DNA of 64,000 bases from Neoalteromonas facilis (GTDB lineage Bacteria; Pseudomonadota; Gammaproteobacteria; Enterobacterales; Alteromonadaceae), in the NCBI RefSeq assembly GCF_002807665.1, contig NZ_PEAY01000001.1, forward strand, positions 620,001-684,000, in the 5' to 3' direction. The translations under genes were made by a program, and so were the position numbers. Under the pieces are notes generated by a model, which was not told where the DNA came from, ran no database searches, and worked only from the letters and a program-made list of their open reading frames with translations. This document shows positions 38,532 through 46,011 of this stretch, one piece after another (the stretch's first letter is position 1; every line of letters begins with the position of its first letter).

Positions 38532-40343
38532 ATGGAAGCTGATAGCATACAAAAAGCATCAGCTCGGATTGTGGCTGTGCAAGACGATTTGGTGGAAATT
38601 CAATTACTTGACCCAACTACCAGCAGCTTAACTAAAAATGAAGTCATCTATGTTTGCCCCAAGGTGGATGCAAGTGCACCACATGAGGAGTGGCTAAAGG
38701 CTGAGATACTGCGCGTTAGAGGAGACTGCGCAGATGCTCAGGTATATGAAAGCACTCAGGGCGTTGCTATTGGCGATCCGGTTTACCAGACCCAACAAAT
38801 GCTGTCGGTAGAACTGGGCCCCGGATTATTGGGGCAAGTGTATGATGGTCTGCAAAGTCCATTGCCTGAACTGGCTAATCAATGCGGTACTTTTTTACCC
38901 AGAGGATATCGTGTAAACCCGTTAGATACTCACAAAAAATGGTCGTTTGTCCCAAGTCGAAAAAGCGGTGACAAACTGCATGCTGGTGATTGCATTGGTG
39001 TTGTCCAAGAAGGACGGATCAGTCACAAAATCATGTTGCCATTTGATTGGCGCGGCGAATTTCTGTTGGATTGGATCCAAGAAGGTAATTTTACTGTTGA
39101 TGATGCGGTAGCAAAGGTAGTAGACAATCACCAACGAAAACACCGCATTACCCTTAAGCAATCGTGGCCCGTGCGAAAACCACTTAACCGGAAACTGGTT
39201 AAAAATGGCTATTCTGAGCGACTATACCCGGCAGAGCCTTTACTCACTTCACAACGCTTAATTGATACCTTTTTCCCAATTGCCAGAGGCGGAACCGCGT
39301 GTATTCCCGGCCCTTTTGGCGCGGGTAAAACCGTATTGCAAAATCTGATTTCTCGCCACGCTGCGGTCGATGTGGTCATCGTCGTTGCCTGTGGCGAACG
39401 TGCTGGCGAAGTGGTTGAAACTATTACAGAGTTTCCTCACATGACAGATCCACACACTGGTGGCACGTTAATGGATCGTACCATTATCATTTGCAATACC
39501 TCTTCCATGCCGGTCGCCGCTCGAGAAGCATCGATATATACTGGCATAACGATTGGCGAGTATTATCAGCAAATGGGATTGGATGTGCTGCTCATTGCTG
39601 ACTCAACGTCGCGATGGGCGCAAGCCATGCGAGAAACCTCGGGACGACTTGAAGAGATCCCCGGCGAAGAAGGGTTCCCTGCCTATCTAGAATCATCGAT
39701 TAAAAGTGTCTATGAGCGAGCTGGCAGCGTCCGTACAAACGACAAAGCGATCGGCAGCCTGACGCTTATTGGTACTGTTTCCCCAGCCGGCGGAAACTTT
39801 GATGAACCAGTTACACAATCAACCCTATCTACGGTGAAATGCTTTCTGGGCTTGTCGGCAGATCGCGCATACAAACGCTTTTATCCGGCTGTAGATCCCC
39901 TCCTCTCATGGTCCCGGTATTCCGAACAACTTCACGATTGGTTTGATGAACACCAACAGCCCGGCTGGAGTGCACAAGTCGCTGCGCTGCAAGCGATGCT
40001 TCATCACGGTGATGCAGTTTTGCAAATGATGCAAGTAACCGGCGAAGAAGGCGTCACGCTAGAAGACTTTATCGTGTATCAAAAAGCATTATTTATCGAT
40101 ATGGTTTACTTACAACAGGATGCATTCGACCCCATTGATGCCGCCTGTGTTATGTCTCGTCAAAAACTACTGTTCAATCTAATTTGCGACTACACCCAGC
40201 AAGACTACGACTTCAGTGATAAGCAGCAAGCACGCGACTTTTTCACTCGGTTAACAGGCAAATTTAAAAACTTTAACTATGCGGAAACCGGAACTCCGAG
40301 CTATCAGACGTTACTTGAAGAGATACAGAACCATAAAATTTAA
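38532..40343 (+). CDS. V-type ATP synthase subunit A (catalytic)
   Basis: A 603-residue catalytic subunit. Walker A is GPFGAGKTVLQ (about 258-268), followed by VACGERAGEVVE with the catalytic Glu, then ADSTSRWAQAMRE and GRLEEIPGEEGFPAYL (Walker B and the alpha-helix of the A subunit). The non-homologous bulge domain of V/A-type A subunits is at about 115-190 (GQVYDGLQSPL onward). It starts directly after the DUF2764 stop and ends the operon. All residues needed for ATP hydrolysis are visible. Confidence 0.97.
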   Translation: MEADSIQKASARIVAVQDDLVEIQLLDPTTSSLTKNEVIYVCPKVDASAPHEEWLKAEILRVRGDCADAQVYESTQGVAIGDPVYQTQQMLSVELGPGLLGQVYDGLQSPLPELANQCGTFLPRGYRVNPLDTHKKWSFVPSRKSGDKLHAGDCIGVVQEGRISHKIMLPFDWRGEFLLDWIQEGNFTVDDAVAKVVDNHQRKHRITLKQSWPVRKPLNRKLVKNGYSERLYPAEPLLTSQRLIDTFFPIARGGTACIPGPFGAGKTVLQNLISRHAAVDVVIVVACGERAGEVVETITEFPHMTDPHTGGTLMDRTIIICNTSSMPVAAREASIYTGITIGEYYQQMGLDVLLIADSTSRWAQAMRETSGRLEEIPGEEGFPAYLESSIKSVYERAGSVRTNDKAIGSLTLIGTVSPAGGNFDEPVTQSTLSTVKCFLGLSADRAYKRFYPAVDPLLSWSRYSEQLHDWFDEHQQPGWSAQVAALQAMLHHGDAVLQMMQVTGEEGVTLEDFIVYQKALFIDMVYLQQDAFDPIDAACVMSRQKLLFNLICDYTQQDYDFSDKQQARDFFTRLTGKFKNFNYAETGTPSYQTLLEEIQNHKI

Positions 40344-40506
40344 CGATATTGGGTGACTATTGTCGCTTAATGAATAGTCATTATTAATTAAGAGAACCCA
40401 GGCGATTAACTTAGCGATAAAACAAAATTGGATATTTTTATGTCTGCACAAAGCGCAAGATAAATAAGAATATAGTGCTGTATCTGCGTAAATTGGTGTT
40501 ATAGTT

Positions 40507-40556
40507 TTCCGCGTGCACGGAAGCCCAACAAAGGTTGGTGTTTAACACCTGCTTTG
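40507..40556 (+). promoter_or_regulatory. structured leader upstream of the SPFH-NfeD pair
   Basis: Three small stems lie in a row: TTCCG/CGGAA (40507-40522), CCAAC/GTTGG (40525-40538), and GGTGTT/AACACC (40537-40549); the second and third are mutually exclusive, because the third can be extended by CAAAG/CTTTG (40529-40533 with 40552-40556). TATAGT just upstream (40500-40505) could be a -10. The A gene ends 163 bp before the first stem, so one stem may also act as its terminator, although no T run follows. No known riboswitch is recognised. Confidence 0.35.
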
Positions 40557-40617
40557 CCATCTAGCATCGCATTAAGGGCAGTGCTTTACTCAGACAATTT
40601 AAAAGTGGAGACATACA

Positions 40618-41562
40618 ATGGAATTAATCTTCAACTATCTATTTACCGCGCAAGCGTTGCTACTTGTTCTTGTCGTAATATTGCTTAAGTCATCGGTGAA
40701 ATTCGTACCACAAAACCGTGCATTCATCATCGAACGATTCGGCAAATACACAACGACCTTAGAAGCAGGCTTAAATTTTATCGTCCCCTTTATTGACCGT
40801 GTTGCTGCGGATAGAAGCTTAAAAGAACAAGCGGTCGATGTACCCGAGCAAAGTGCGATTACTAAAGACAATATTACATTGTCAGTTGACGGGGTTTTGT
40901 ATTTTCGTGTCATCGACGCCTATAAAGCAACATATGGTGTAGAGCACTATACCTTTGCGGTAACGCAACTGGCGCAAACCACAATGCGTAGCGAAATTGG
41001 TAAATTAGAGCTGGATAAAACATTTGAAGAGCGCGATGCGCTAAATACCAATATCGTGTACGCACTGAATGAAGCAGCCTCTCCTTGGGGTGTGCAGGTA
41101 TTGCGTTATGAACTGAAAGATATTAATCCACCCAATTCCGTTTTAGATGCAATGGAACAGCAAATGCGCGCCGAGCGTGTAAAACGTGCACAAATTCTTG
41201 AGTCTGAGGGTGATAGACAGGCCGCAATCAACCGTGCGGAAGGTGACAAAGCCGCTATAGTACTGGCTGCTGAAGCTGACAAAGAGCAACAAATTCTAAA
41301 AGCCGAAGGTGAAGCGCAAGCCATTACCCGCGTAGCAGCGGCTGAGGCTGAAGCGATTGAAACCATTGGTAAAGCAGCGGCGACAAGTGAAGGCCAAAAA
41401 GCAATTCAACTTGATCTTGCAAAAGGCGCTATTACCGCCAAAGAAAAAATCGCCAAAGAAAGTTCAGTGGTTTTGTTGCCTGAGAGCAATACTGAAATCG
41501 GTGGAGTTGTTGCGCAAGCCATGTCAATCATCAACACATTAAATTCAAACAAGGGTGCATAG
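40618..41562 (+). CDS. SPFH/band 7 domain protein (QmcA-like)
   Basis: A 314-residue membrane-anchored stomatin-type protein. An N-terminal helix (AQALLLVLVVILL, about 11-23) precedes the band-7 domain (about 28-200) with VPQNRAFIIERFGKYTTTLEAGLNFIVPF, VDGVLYFRVIDAYKATYGV and SPWGVQVLRYELKDINPP. A long Ala/Glu coiled-coil (about 190-270) supports oligomeric rings. E. coli QmcA/YbbK is the close analogue, and SPFH proteins with NfeD partners organise inner-membrane microdomains. It is 4 bp upstream of the NfeD gene and follows the V-ATPase operon by 274 bp. Confidence 0.94.
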   Translation: MELIFNYLFTAQALLLVLVVILLKSSVKFVPQNRAFIIERFGKYTTTLEAGLNFIVPFIDRVAADRSLKEQAVDVPEQSAITKDNITLSVDGVLYFRVIDAYKATYGVEHYTFAVTQLAQTTMRSEIGKLELDKTFEERDALNTNIVYALNEAASPWGVQVLRYELKDINPPNSVLDAMEQQMRAERVKRAQILESEGDRQAAINRAEGDKAAIVLAAEADKEQQILKAEGEAQAITRVAAAEAEAIETIGKAAATSEGQKAIQLDLAKGAITAKEKIAKESSVVLLPESNTEIGGVVAQAMSIINTLNSNKGA

Positions 41563-41566
41563 TCTT

Positions 41567-42019
41567 ATGGATAACATGCTAACCAGCATGCCTCACTTGT
41601 TTCTGGGCATTGGCGTTTTGTTACTCATCTTGGAAGTCCTGGTCGGTTTTACCACTGTTCTAATGATGACCTTAGGCCTTTCAATGATGATCACATCAGG
41701 TTTAATGTACGCCGATATTCTAGAAGAAAACATGCTTCACGCGTTTATCGCGGTTGCTGTATTGGATAGCATTTTACTGGCTATTCTTTATCGCCCGATG
41801 AAAAAGATGCAACACGATAAGGCGCCGAATGAAGTGAAATCGGATCTGATTGGCAACACGTTTGACGTCGACAGTGATATTGAGCCGGGGCAAAGAGCCA
41901 TGCAAAAGTATTCTGGGGTTAATTGGCAAATAAAGTGTCAATCACCGCTTAAAAAAGGCGAGTTAGTCAAGATCACTCACGTTGATGTAGGCGTGTTGCA
42001 TGTAGAACCAATACAGTAA
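41567..42019 (+). CDS. NfeD family membrane protein (short type)
   Basis: A 150-residue protein with about three hydrophobic helices in the first 80 residues (LFLGIGVLLLILEVLVGF, MMTLGLSMMITSGLM, FIAVAVLDSILLAI) and a C-terminal OB-fold domain (about 95-150: VKSDLIGNTFDVDSDIEPGQ, WQIKCQSPLKKGELVKI). It is the usual partner of SPFH proteins such as QmcA. The ATG at 41567 is preferred; a GTG four codons upstream overlaps the SPFH gene stop. Confidence 0.9.
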   Translation: MDNMLTSMPHLFLGIGVLLLILEVLVGFTTVLMMTLGLSMMITSGLMYADILEENMLHAFIAVAVLDSILLAILYRPMKKMQHDKAPNEVKSDLIGNTFDVDSDIEPGQRAMQKYSGVNWQIKCQSPLKKGELVKITHVDVGVLHVEPIQ

Positions 42020-42026
42020 GCGAAAC

Positions 42027-42060
42027 GTTGGGTAGGTGTTGAACACTATACCTATCCAAC
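42027..42060 (+). terminator. probable terminator after the NfeD gene
   Basis: GTTGGGTAGGT (42027-42037) pairs with ACCTATCCAAC (42050-42060) over 11 bp with one G-T pair and a 12-nt loop, followed by ATTTTAAAATT. It starts 8 bp after the stop of the NfeD gene. Confidence 0.75.
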
Positions 42061-42094
42061 ATTTTAAAATTCCCGGTTCTAGCTAACCTCTTAA

Positions 42095-42115
42095 AGTTGA
42101 GAGCAAAGCTCAACT
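42095..42115 (-). terminator. terminator-like hairpin left beside the displaced TPR gene end
   Basis: On the minus strand AGTTGAG, CTTTGCT loop, CTCAACT, then TTAAG: a perfect 7-bp stem starting at the stop codon of the partial TPR copy. It straddles the edge of the 142-bp repeat, and the other repeat copy lacks it. It is therefore probably the original terminator of the TonB operon. Confidence 0.5.
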
Positions 42116-42251
42116 CTCACCTCTCATTGCCTTATACTTTTCCTGCTCTTTAGAGATATAACTGATCCATCGTTGGGCTAGATCTCGACTTTTACTATGT
42201 TGTGCTGCCTTTTCACACGCCTGGATGGCGCTGTCGAAGGCATTTACATTA
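42110..42251. repeat. 142-bp direct repeat, copy 1
   Basis: Matches 43118-43259 at 139 of 142 positions in the same orientation, 1,008 bp apart. All three differences fall in third codon positions and are synonymous (His CAT/CAC, Gln CAG/CAA, Ala GCG/GCC). The repeat starts exactly at the stop codon of the TPR reading frame. Confidence 0.95.
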
Positions 42252-42334
42252 ACTCGTTTCTCAACTATCACGAGGTAACCGAAAAGTCCCCCTCCACTGT
42301 CAGATTTTTTTACACCCAACATCAGACTATCCAA
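42110..42334 (-). pseudogene. displaced 3' fragment of the TPR gene
   Basis: Its last 46 codons (from NVNAFDSAIQ to the stop) encode exactly the same amino acids as the end of the intact TPR gene at 43118-44377. The frame upstream of the duplicated part (42252-42334) is unrelated and has no ribosome-binding site, so this is a gene remnant and not a small gene. It is evidence of duplication with insertion of the PEP-CTERM unit between the two copies. Confidence 0.85.
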
Positions 42335-42418
42335 TAATGCATTGTATTAATTAGATTTTATTTTAGGCACATCACTTGCTTCAGTACCTCTGTAGTAAAA
42401 TTTGTCTGAGTAGTAAAA

Positions 42419-42988
42419 ATGAAAAAATTGTTGTGTGTTACCCTTCTACTATTATCAAACGTTGCTAACGCGGCGATCATCTTTTCTGAAGATTTCGAAA
42501 ATGGTCTTTTGTTTGGCGCGGGAAATAACTGGGTTAGTAATATTTCAGGCGCTATCGTCGTCGATCCGCTTCAAGGAGACAAAGCATTAAGTTTCCGTTC
42601 ACTTATCGGCGGAGGCGATTTGTTTTCAAAAACGCTTACCAGTACAACCGGTAAATTCTTTATTTCATTTGATTATTTAGGTACTTGCCAAACCAACAAC
42701 TGTGGTGGTTTTTTTGGCAATAGTATCACCCAATGGGTGGGCACAACTGCGCCATACCCAGACCTATTAGTAGATAACGGTCAATGGAACACCTACACGT
42801 TTGAAGTAACAGGTAATTCTATGTATTTATTTCTTGAAGATTGGGTAGGTTCAGGTGGCACAGTCGGGGACGTTTTCTTTGACAACATTATTGTTCGTGA
42901 CTCTCTAGCTTCAGTATCTGAGCCTGCGACGCTAGGCATGTTATCTATGATGTTATTATTGGCATTCCGCAGAGTTGCCTCACGCTAA
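42419..42988 (+). CDS. PEP-CTERM sorted surface protein
   Basis: A 189-residue exported protein. The signal peptide is MKKLLCVTLLLLSNVANA; the mature domain is a beta-sandwich-like region (FSEDFENGLLFGAG, FFISFDYLGTCQTNNCGG, WNTYTFEVTG, VGDVFFDNIIV). The C terminus has the full tripartite sorting signal: SEPAT (167-171), a hydrophobic helix and a basic tail (FRRVASR). PEP-CTERM proteins are cut by an exosortase and displayed with exopolysaccharide; no exosortase gene is in the window. The two Cys of CQTNNC may form a disulfide. It sits inside the 1,008-bp unit between the two TPR-gene repeats, which suggests recent arrival. Strong terminator follows. Confidence 0.88.
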   Translation: MKKLLCVTLLLLSNVANAAIIFSEDFENGLLFGAGNNWVSNISGAIVVDPLQGDKALSFRSLIGGGDLFSKTLTSTTGKFFISFDYLGTCQTNNCGGFFGNSITQWVGTTAPYPDLLVDNGQWNTYTFEVTGNSMYLFLEDWVGSGGTVGDVFFDNIIVRDSLASVSEPATLGMLSMMLLLAFRRVASR

Positions 42989-43015
42989 TCGAACCTGTTG
43001 ATTATGTTGAATAGT

Positions 43016-43043
43016 AAAAGCCGGAGATTTTCTCCGGCTTTTT
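43016..43043. terminator. bidirectional intrinsic terminator
   Basis: AAAAGCCGGAGA (43016-43027) pairs with TCTCCGGCTTTT across a TTT loop, with a T run on one side and an A run on the other. It ends the PEP-CTERM gene and, on the other strand, the TonB operon, whose old terminator was displaced to 42095. Confidence 0.93.
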
Positions 43044-43117
43044 AATGTTTGACGCTTTATTTGAAGTGAGAATTTTGTCGAAAGCTTAACTACGATTTTA
43101 AAATTCAATGCACAAAA

Positions 43118-43259
43118 TCAACTCTCACCTCTCATTGCCTTATACTTTTCCTGCTCTTTAGAGATATAACTGATCCATCGTTGGGCTAGATCTCGACTTT
43201 TACTGTGTTGTGCTGCCTTTTCACAGGCTTGGATGGCGCTGTCGAAGGCATTTACATTA
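43118..43259. repeat. 142-bp direct repeat, copy 2
   Basis: This copy is the 3' end of the intact TPR gene. It matches 42110-42251 with three synonymous differences. The sequences beyond the stop codon differ completely between the two copies, so the repeat boundary coincides with the gene's end. Confidence 0.95.
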
Positions 43260-44377
43260 TAGCGTGTCATGCCAATGAGTAGCCAAGCCTCACCAAGATG
43301 TTCTGGGTCTAAGCCCTTATCCAAAGCAGTTCGCGCAACAGTTTCAGCCTCTCGCCACTGTGCTACATCATAATGCATATACGCCAATCGCATGTACAAT
43401 TCACCGTCCTCAGCCATGCTAGCCGCTCGCTCTAGTGCGACCATCGATTCATCGACTTCTGCAGCTAAACGCCAGGCCTGAGACAGCATTTCAAAATTGC
43501 GTTGCGTTTCTTTCAATCGGCCAGATGACAACTCTTGCTCTATCAATTGCGCCGCTTTTATCGGCACCTTTTCAGACATGTACAAGCTGGCTAAATTAAG
43601 TAGCTGAGAAGACTCCTTGAGTTTTCCTGCTTCATATAACGATTCCATCAATACCGTTTGCTTATCCAACCGATCGTTCTGGCCATAGATGGATGCTAAA
43701 TACAGAATATAAGTCGATTTCGGGTAGTGTTTAATAAGTAGAACGAGTGTCTCGATCATATTGTCTAACTGCTTTAATTCAAAGTAGACCGCATTTTGTA
43801 ATAGCAGAAGGTTTTCTTTAGGGATATTGCCTGCAAGTTGATCAATTTCTCTGGCTTTAAATACACCGCTTAAGGCTGCGTTCCAATCACCGAGTTTGTA
43901 ATTGGCTTGTGCTAACAATGCCCAATCATCTGACGAAGGAACTTCCGCAACCTCAACCAGCTTAGCGCCTAGATCACGTGCGGCGACGTAATTCTCTTGA
44001 ACCATATTTAATTGCATCAGCGTTTTAAGCACTCGCATATGCAAAAACACCGGGATCCCGCCCTCATATTCCAGTACCTGCGAAAATGCCGGCATCGAGG
44101 CCGCTTCTCCTTTCGTGCGATATAAGATTGTACCTTTTAAGTACCATAATTGAGCTTGCTCATAACGCGATAATCGGCTTCTGTTTAACGTTTCCTCTAA
44201 TACGCTTAACGCTTCTTGCTCATTTTCTTCATCAACCAATTGATTGATGCTTTCAACCGCTTTAAACACTGGGAGACTCATTGCATAAGTCTTTTTACCC
44301 TTTGCCGCTTGCCCTGAAAAGCTAACGCTAAGCAGCAAAAACGCACAAATAATTGCCAAGCAGACTCTTTGCATCAT
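43118..44377 (-). CDS. TPR protein of the TonB2-type system
   Basis: A 419-residue exported tetratricopeptide protein. A signal peptide runs to about residue 24 (SGQAAKG), then successive helical pairs cover about 30-410 (for example WYLKGTILYRTKG, WALLAQANYKLGDWNAALSG, LYMRLAYMHYDVAQWREAETVA, AWLLIGMTRYNVNAFDSAIQACE). TPR proteins end such DUF3450-ExbB-ExbB-ExbD-TonB operons in Vibrio and Alteromonadales and are thought to help TonB-dependent uptake from the periplasm. The ATG overlaps the TonB stop by 4 bp. Its 3' end is duplicated 1 kb downstream. Confidence 0.9.
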   Translation of the reverse strand: MMQRVCLAIICAFLLLSVSFSGQAAKGKKTYAMSLPVFKAVESINQLVDEENEQEALSVLEETLNRSRLSRYEQAQLWYLKGTILYRTKGEAASMPAFSQVLEYEGGIPVFLHMRVLKTLMQLNMVQENYVAARDLGAKLVEVAEVPSSDDWALLAQANYKLGDWNAALSGVFKAREIDQLAGNIPKENLLLLQNAVYFELKQLDNMIETLVLLIKHYPKSTYILYLASIYGQNDRLDKQTVLMESLYEAGKLKESSQLLNLASLYMSEKVPIKAAQLIEQELSSGRLKETQRNFEMLSQAWRLAAEVDESMVALERAASMAEDGELYMRLAYMHYDVAQWREAETVARTALDKGLDPEHLGEAWLLIGMTRYNVNAFDSAIQACEKAAQHSKSRDLAQRWISYISKEQEKYKAMRGES

Positions 44378-45042
44378 TGCTCATTCCTATCGTGAAGAGT
44401 AAACCTAAATAGGTTTTGCACATGGGGCACTTCAATAGTTTCACCATCAATTATTCTAGGCTTGTACTTAAACTTTTTAGCCGCGTCTAGTGAAGCTCTC
44501 ACAAACAGTTTCGGGCACTGCCCCTGAACCGTCTGCACATCTTTAGTTGCCCCTGTTTCGGTGACCGTGTATTCGACTAAACAGGTCCCCTCTATCCCTT
44601 CCATCGAGGCCTTGATCGGATACACCGGTGCGACTTTCACAATAGGCAGGTATTCACCGTCTCCCTGCCCCACGCCAATTGCACCAATATCAACATCAAT
44701 TGCACTTTCAACCGAGGGCGCAGCGACTTCTAATACACCTTCACTTACGGCCTGCTGATTACTTTGCGGTGTGGGTGGCGCTGGTGGAGCTTGTTGCTCT
44801 TCTGGCCGCGTAGGCTTACGTCGGTTTTGGGTAGATGTTTCGTCACGTTTTACGCGCACGAAATCTAGGAAATTAGCCTTTGCGCTATCATCAAGCTCCT
44901 TATGACTCGCTTGAATAAGCGCATGCATAAACAGCGTTAATGCACCTGCGACAACAACACCCAGTACAAATAAAAGCGCAAAACGCCAAGCATAATGACG
45001 GTCAGATACTTGCGCTAAGCTATCTATTTCTAATTGACTCAT
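44374..45042 (-). CDS. TonB-type energy-transducing protein
   Basis: A 222-residue TonB. One TM anchor (FALLFVLGVVVAGALTLFMHAL, about 22-43) follows a short cytoplasmic tail; a Pro-rich linker (QQAPPAPPTPQ, about 83-93) spans the periplasm; the C-terminal TonB domain has YPIKASMEGIEGTCLVEYTV and a terminal ASLDAAKKFKYKP. It passes proton-motive energy from ExbB/ExbD to outer-membrane receptors. Two Cys (about 148 and 170) in the C domain could be linked. It overlaps both neighbours by 1-4 bp. Confidence 0.95.
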   Translation of the reverse strand: MSQLEIDSLAQVSDRHYAWRFALLFVLGVVVAGALTLFMHALIQASHKELDDSAKANFLDFVRVKRDETSTQNRRKPTRPEEQQAPPAPPTPQSNQQAVSEGVLEVAAPSVESAIDVDIGAIGVGQGDGEYLPIVKVAPVYPIKASMEGIEGTCLVEYTVTETGATKDVQTVQGQCPKLFVRASLDAAKKFKYKPRIIDGETIEVPHVQNLFRFTLHDRNEQ

Positions 45043-45449
45043 TAGTCTCGATCCGCTGCGAGCGCAATATCATATACGCCGGCTTTACGTGAAGCGTCCA
45101 TCACTTTGACGAGCGTTTCATTTCGTGACATACGATCCGCTTGAATAACCACAATTCCCTTAGGGTTCTCAGCATGCAACCTTTCAATGTTGGGGCGCAG
45201 CGCGCGAAGATCCACTTCACGGCGATTAATCCAAACCTTATTATTAGCATCAATGGCAATCAATATATTGGCTTTTTCTTGTACCACTGACGTTGAGGCT
45301 TTTGGTGCATCAATTTCAATGCCAGACAGTTTTACAAACGTAGCCGTTACAATGAAAAAGATCAGCATAATGAACACCACATCCAACATCGGTGTAATGT
45401 CAACACTGGCTTCTTGATCTTGTGCTTGAGTGGTTATAAATCTACGCAT
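45042..45449 (-). CDS. ExbD-type biopolymer transporter
   Basis: A 135-residue ExbD/TolR protein. The single TM helix contains the essential Asp in ITPMLDVVFIMLIFFIV (about 18-34), and the periplasmic part has IDAPKAS and GIVVIQADRMSRNETLVKVMDA. With ExbB it forms the proton-driven motor that powers TonB. Its frame overlaps the upstream ExbB gene by 8 bp and the TonB gene by 1 bp. Confidence 0.96.
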   Translation of the reverse strand: MRRFITTQAQDQEASVDITPMLDVVFIMLIFFIVTATFVKLSGIEIDAPKASTSVVQEKANILIAIDANNKVWINRREVDLRALRPNIERLHAENPKGIVVIQADRMSRNETLVKVMDASRKAGVYDIALAADRD

Positions 45450-46008
45450 GCTTATTCACCTTTCTGATCCGTTTATGGTTTTCATCCATGCGGAATGTTT
45501 CTAGGAATACCAGCTTCATAACATCAGCTTTTTTAATTAGATAATTGGAAACCATTAGGCCTGATATCGCCACCACCATACCTGCCATGGTGGATACCGT
45601 GGCTTTAGATACCCCACCGGCAGTTGTTCGAGCACTGTTGTTACCGGTTATCGCTAATGCATCAAAAATTTCCAACATCCCCAAAACGGTTCCAAGTAAG
45701 CCTAATAAGGGGCAAACTTTCACCATAGTGCGGATCAACTGAAGGTTGCGTTGCATGTCGCGTGAAAGGCGACTGATCAACAATTGACGAAACTGCCCCG
45801 CATGCCAACTCTTATGCTCAGGCAAGGTTTGCCACAATAAATAGGCTACACGTTGCTTGCTGGGTAACACCATGTAGAAAAACACGACGCGCTCCACAAT
45901 GAGTGCCCACATAAACGCGGCAATGACGATGATCAAAAACAAAATATCACCGCCCAGCTCTAGCATGTCGCCTAACCACGGAAATAAATTATCGAGGAAA
46001 ACAGGCAT
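45442..46008 (-). CDS. ExbB-type proton channel protein (short)
   Basis: A 188-residue MotA/TolQ/ExbB family protein. TM1 is about 19-40 (ILFLIIVIAAFMWALIVERVVFF), and the two C-terminal TMs contain VCPLLGLLGTVLGMLEIFDAL and GVSKATVSTMAGMVVAISGLM, the conserved motor core. This is the second ExbB of the operon, without a long N-terminal domain. It overlaps ExbD by 8 bp. Confidence 0.95.
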   Translation of the reverse strand: MPVFLDNLFPWLGDMLELGGDILFLIIVIAAFMWALIVERVVFFYMVLPSKQRVAYLLWQTLPEHKSWHAGQFRQLLISRLSRDMQRNLQLIRTMVKVCPLLGLLGTVLGMLEIFDALAITGNNSARTTAGGVSKATVSTMAGMVVAISGLMVSNYLIKKADVMKLVFLETFRMDENHKRIRKVNKHA

Positions 46009-46011
46009 GCT

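Noticed and set aside
42110-42334. 74-codon minus-strand ORF as a separate small gene
   Set aside because: Most of it is an exact copy of the last codons of the TPR gene; it is a remnant with no start signals.
42110-43259. Insertion sequence or integron cassette as the origin of the PEP-CTERM insertion
   Set aside because: There is no transposase or integrase, no terminal inverted repeats, no attC-like palindrome, and the repeats are far longer than target-site duplications.
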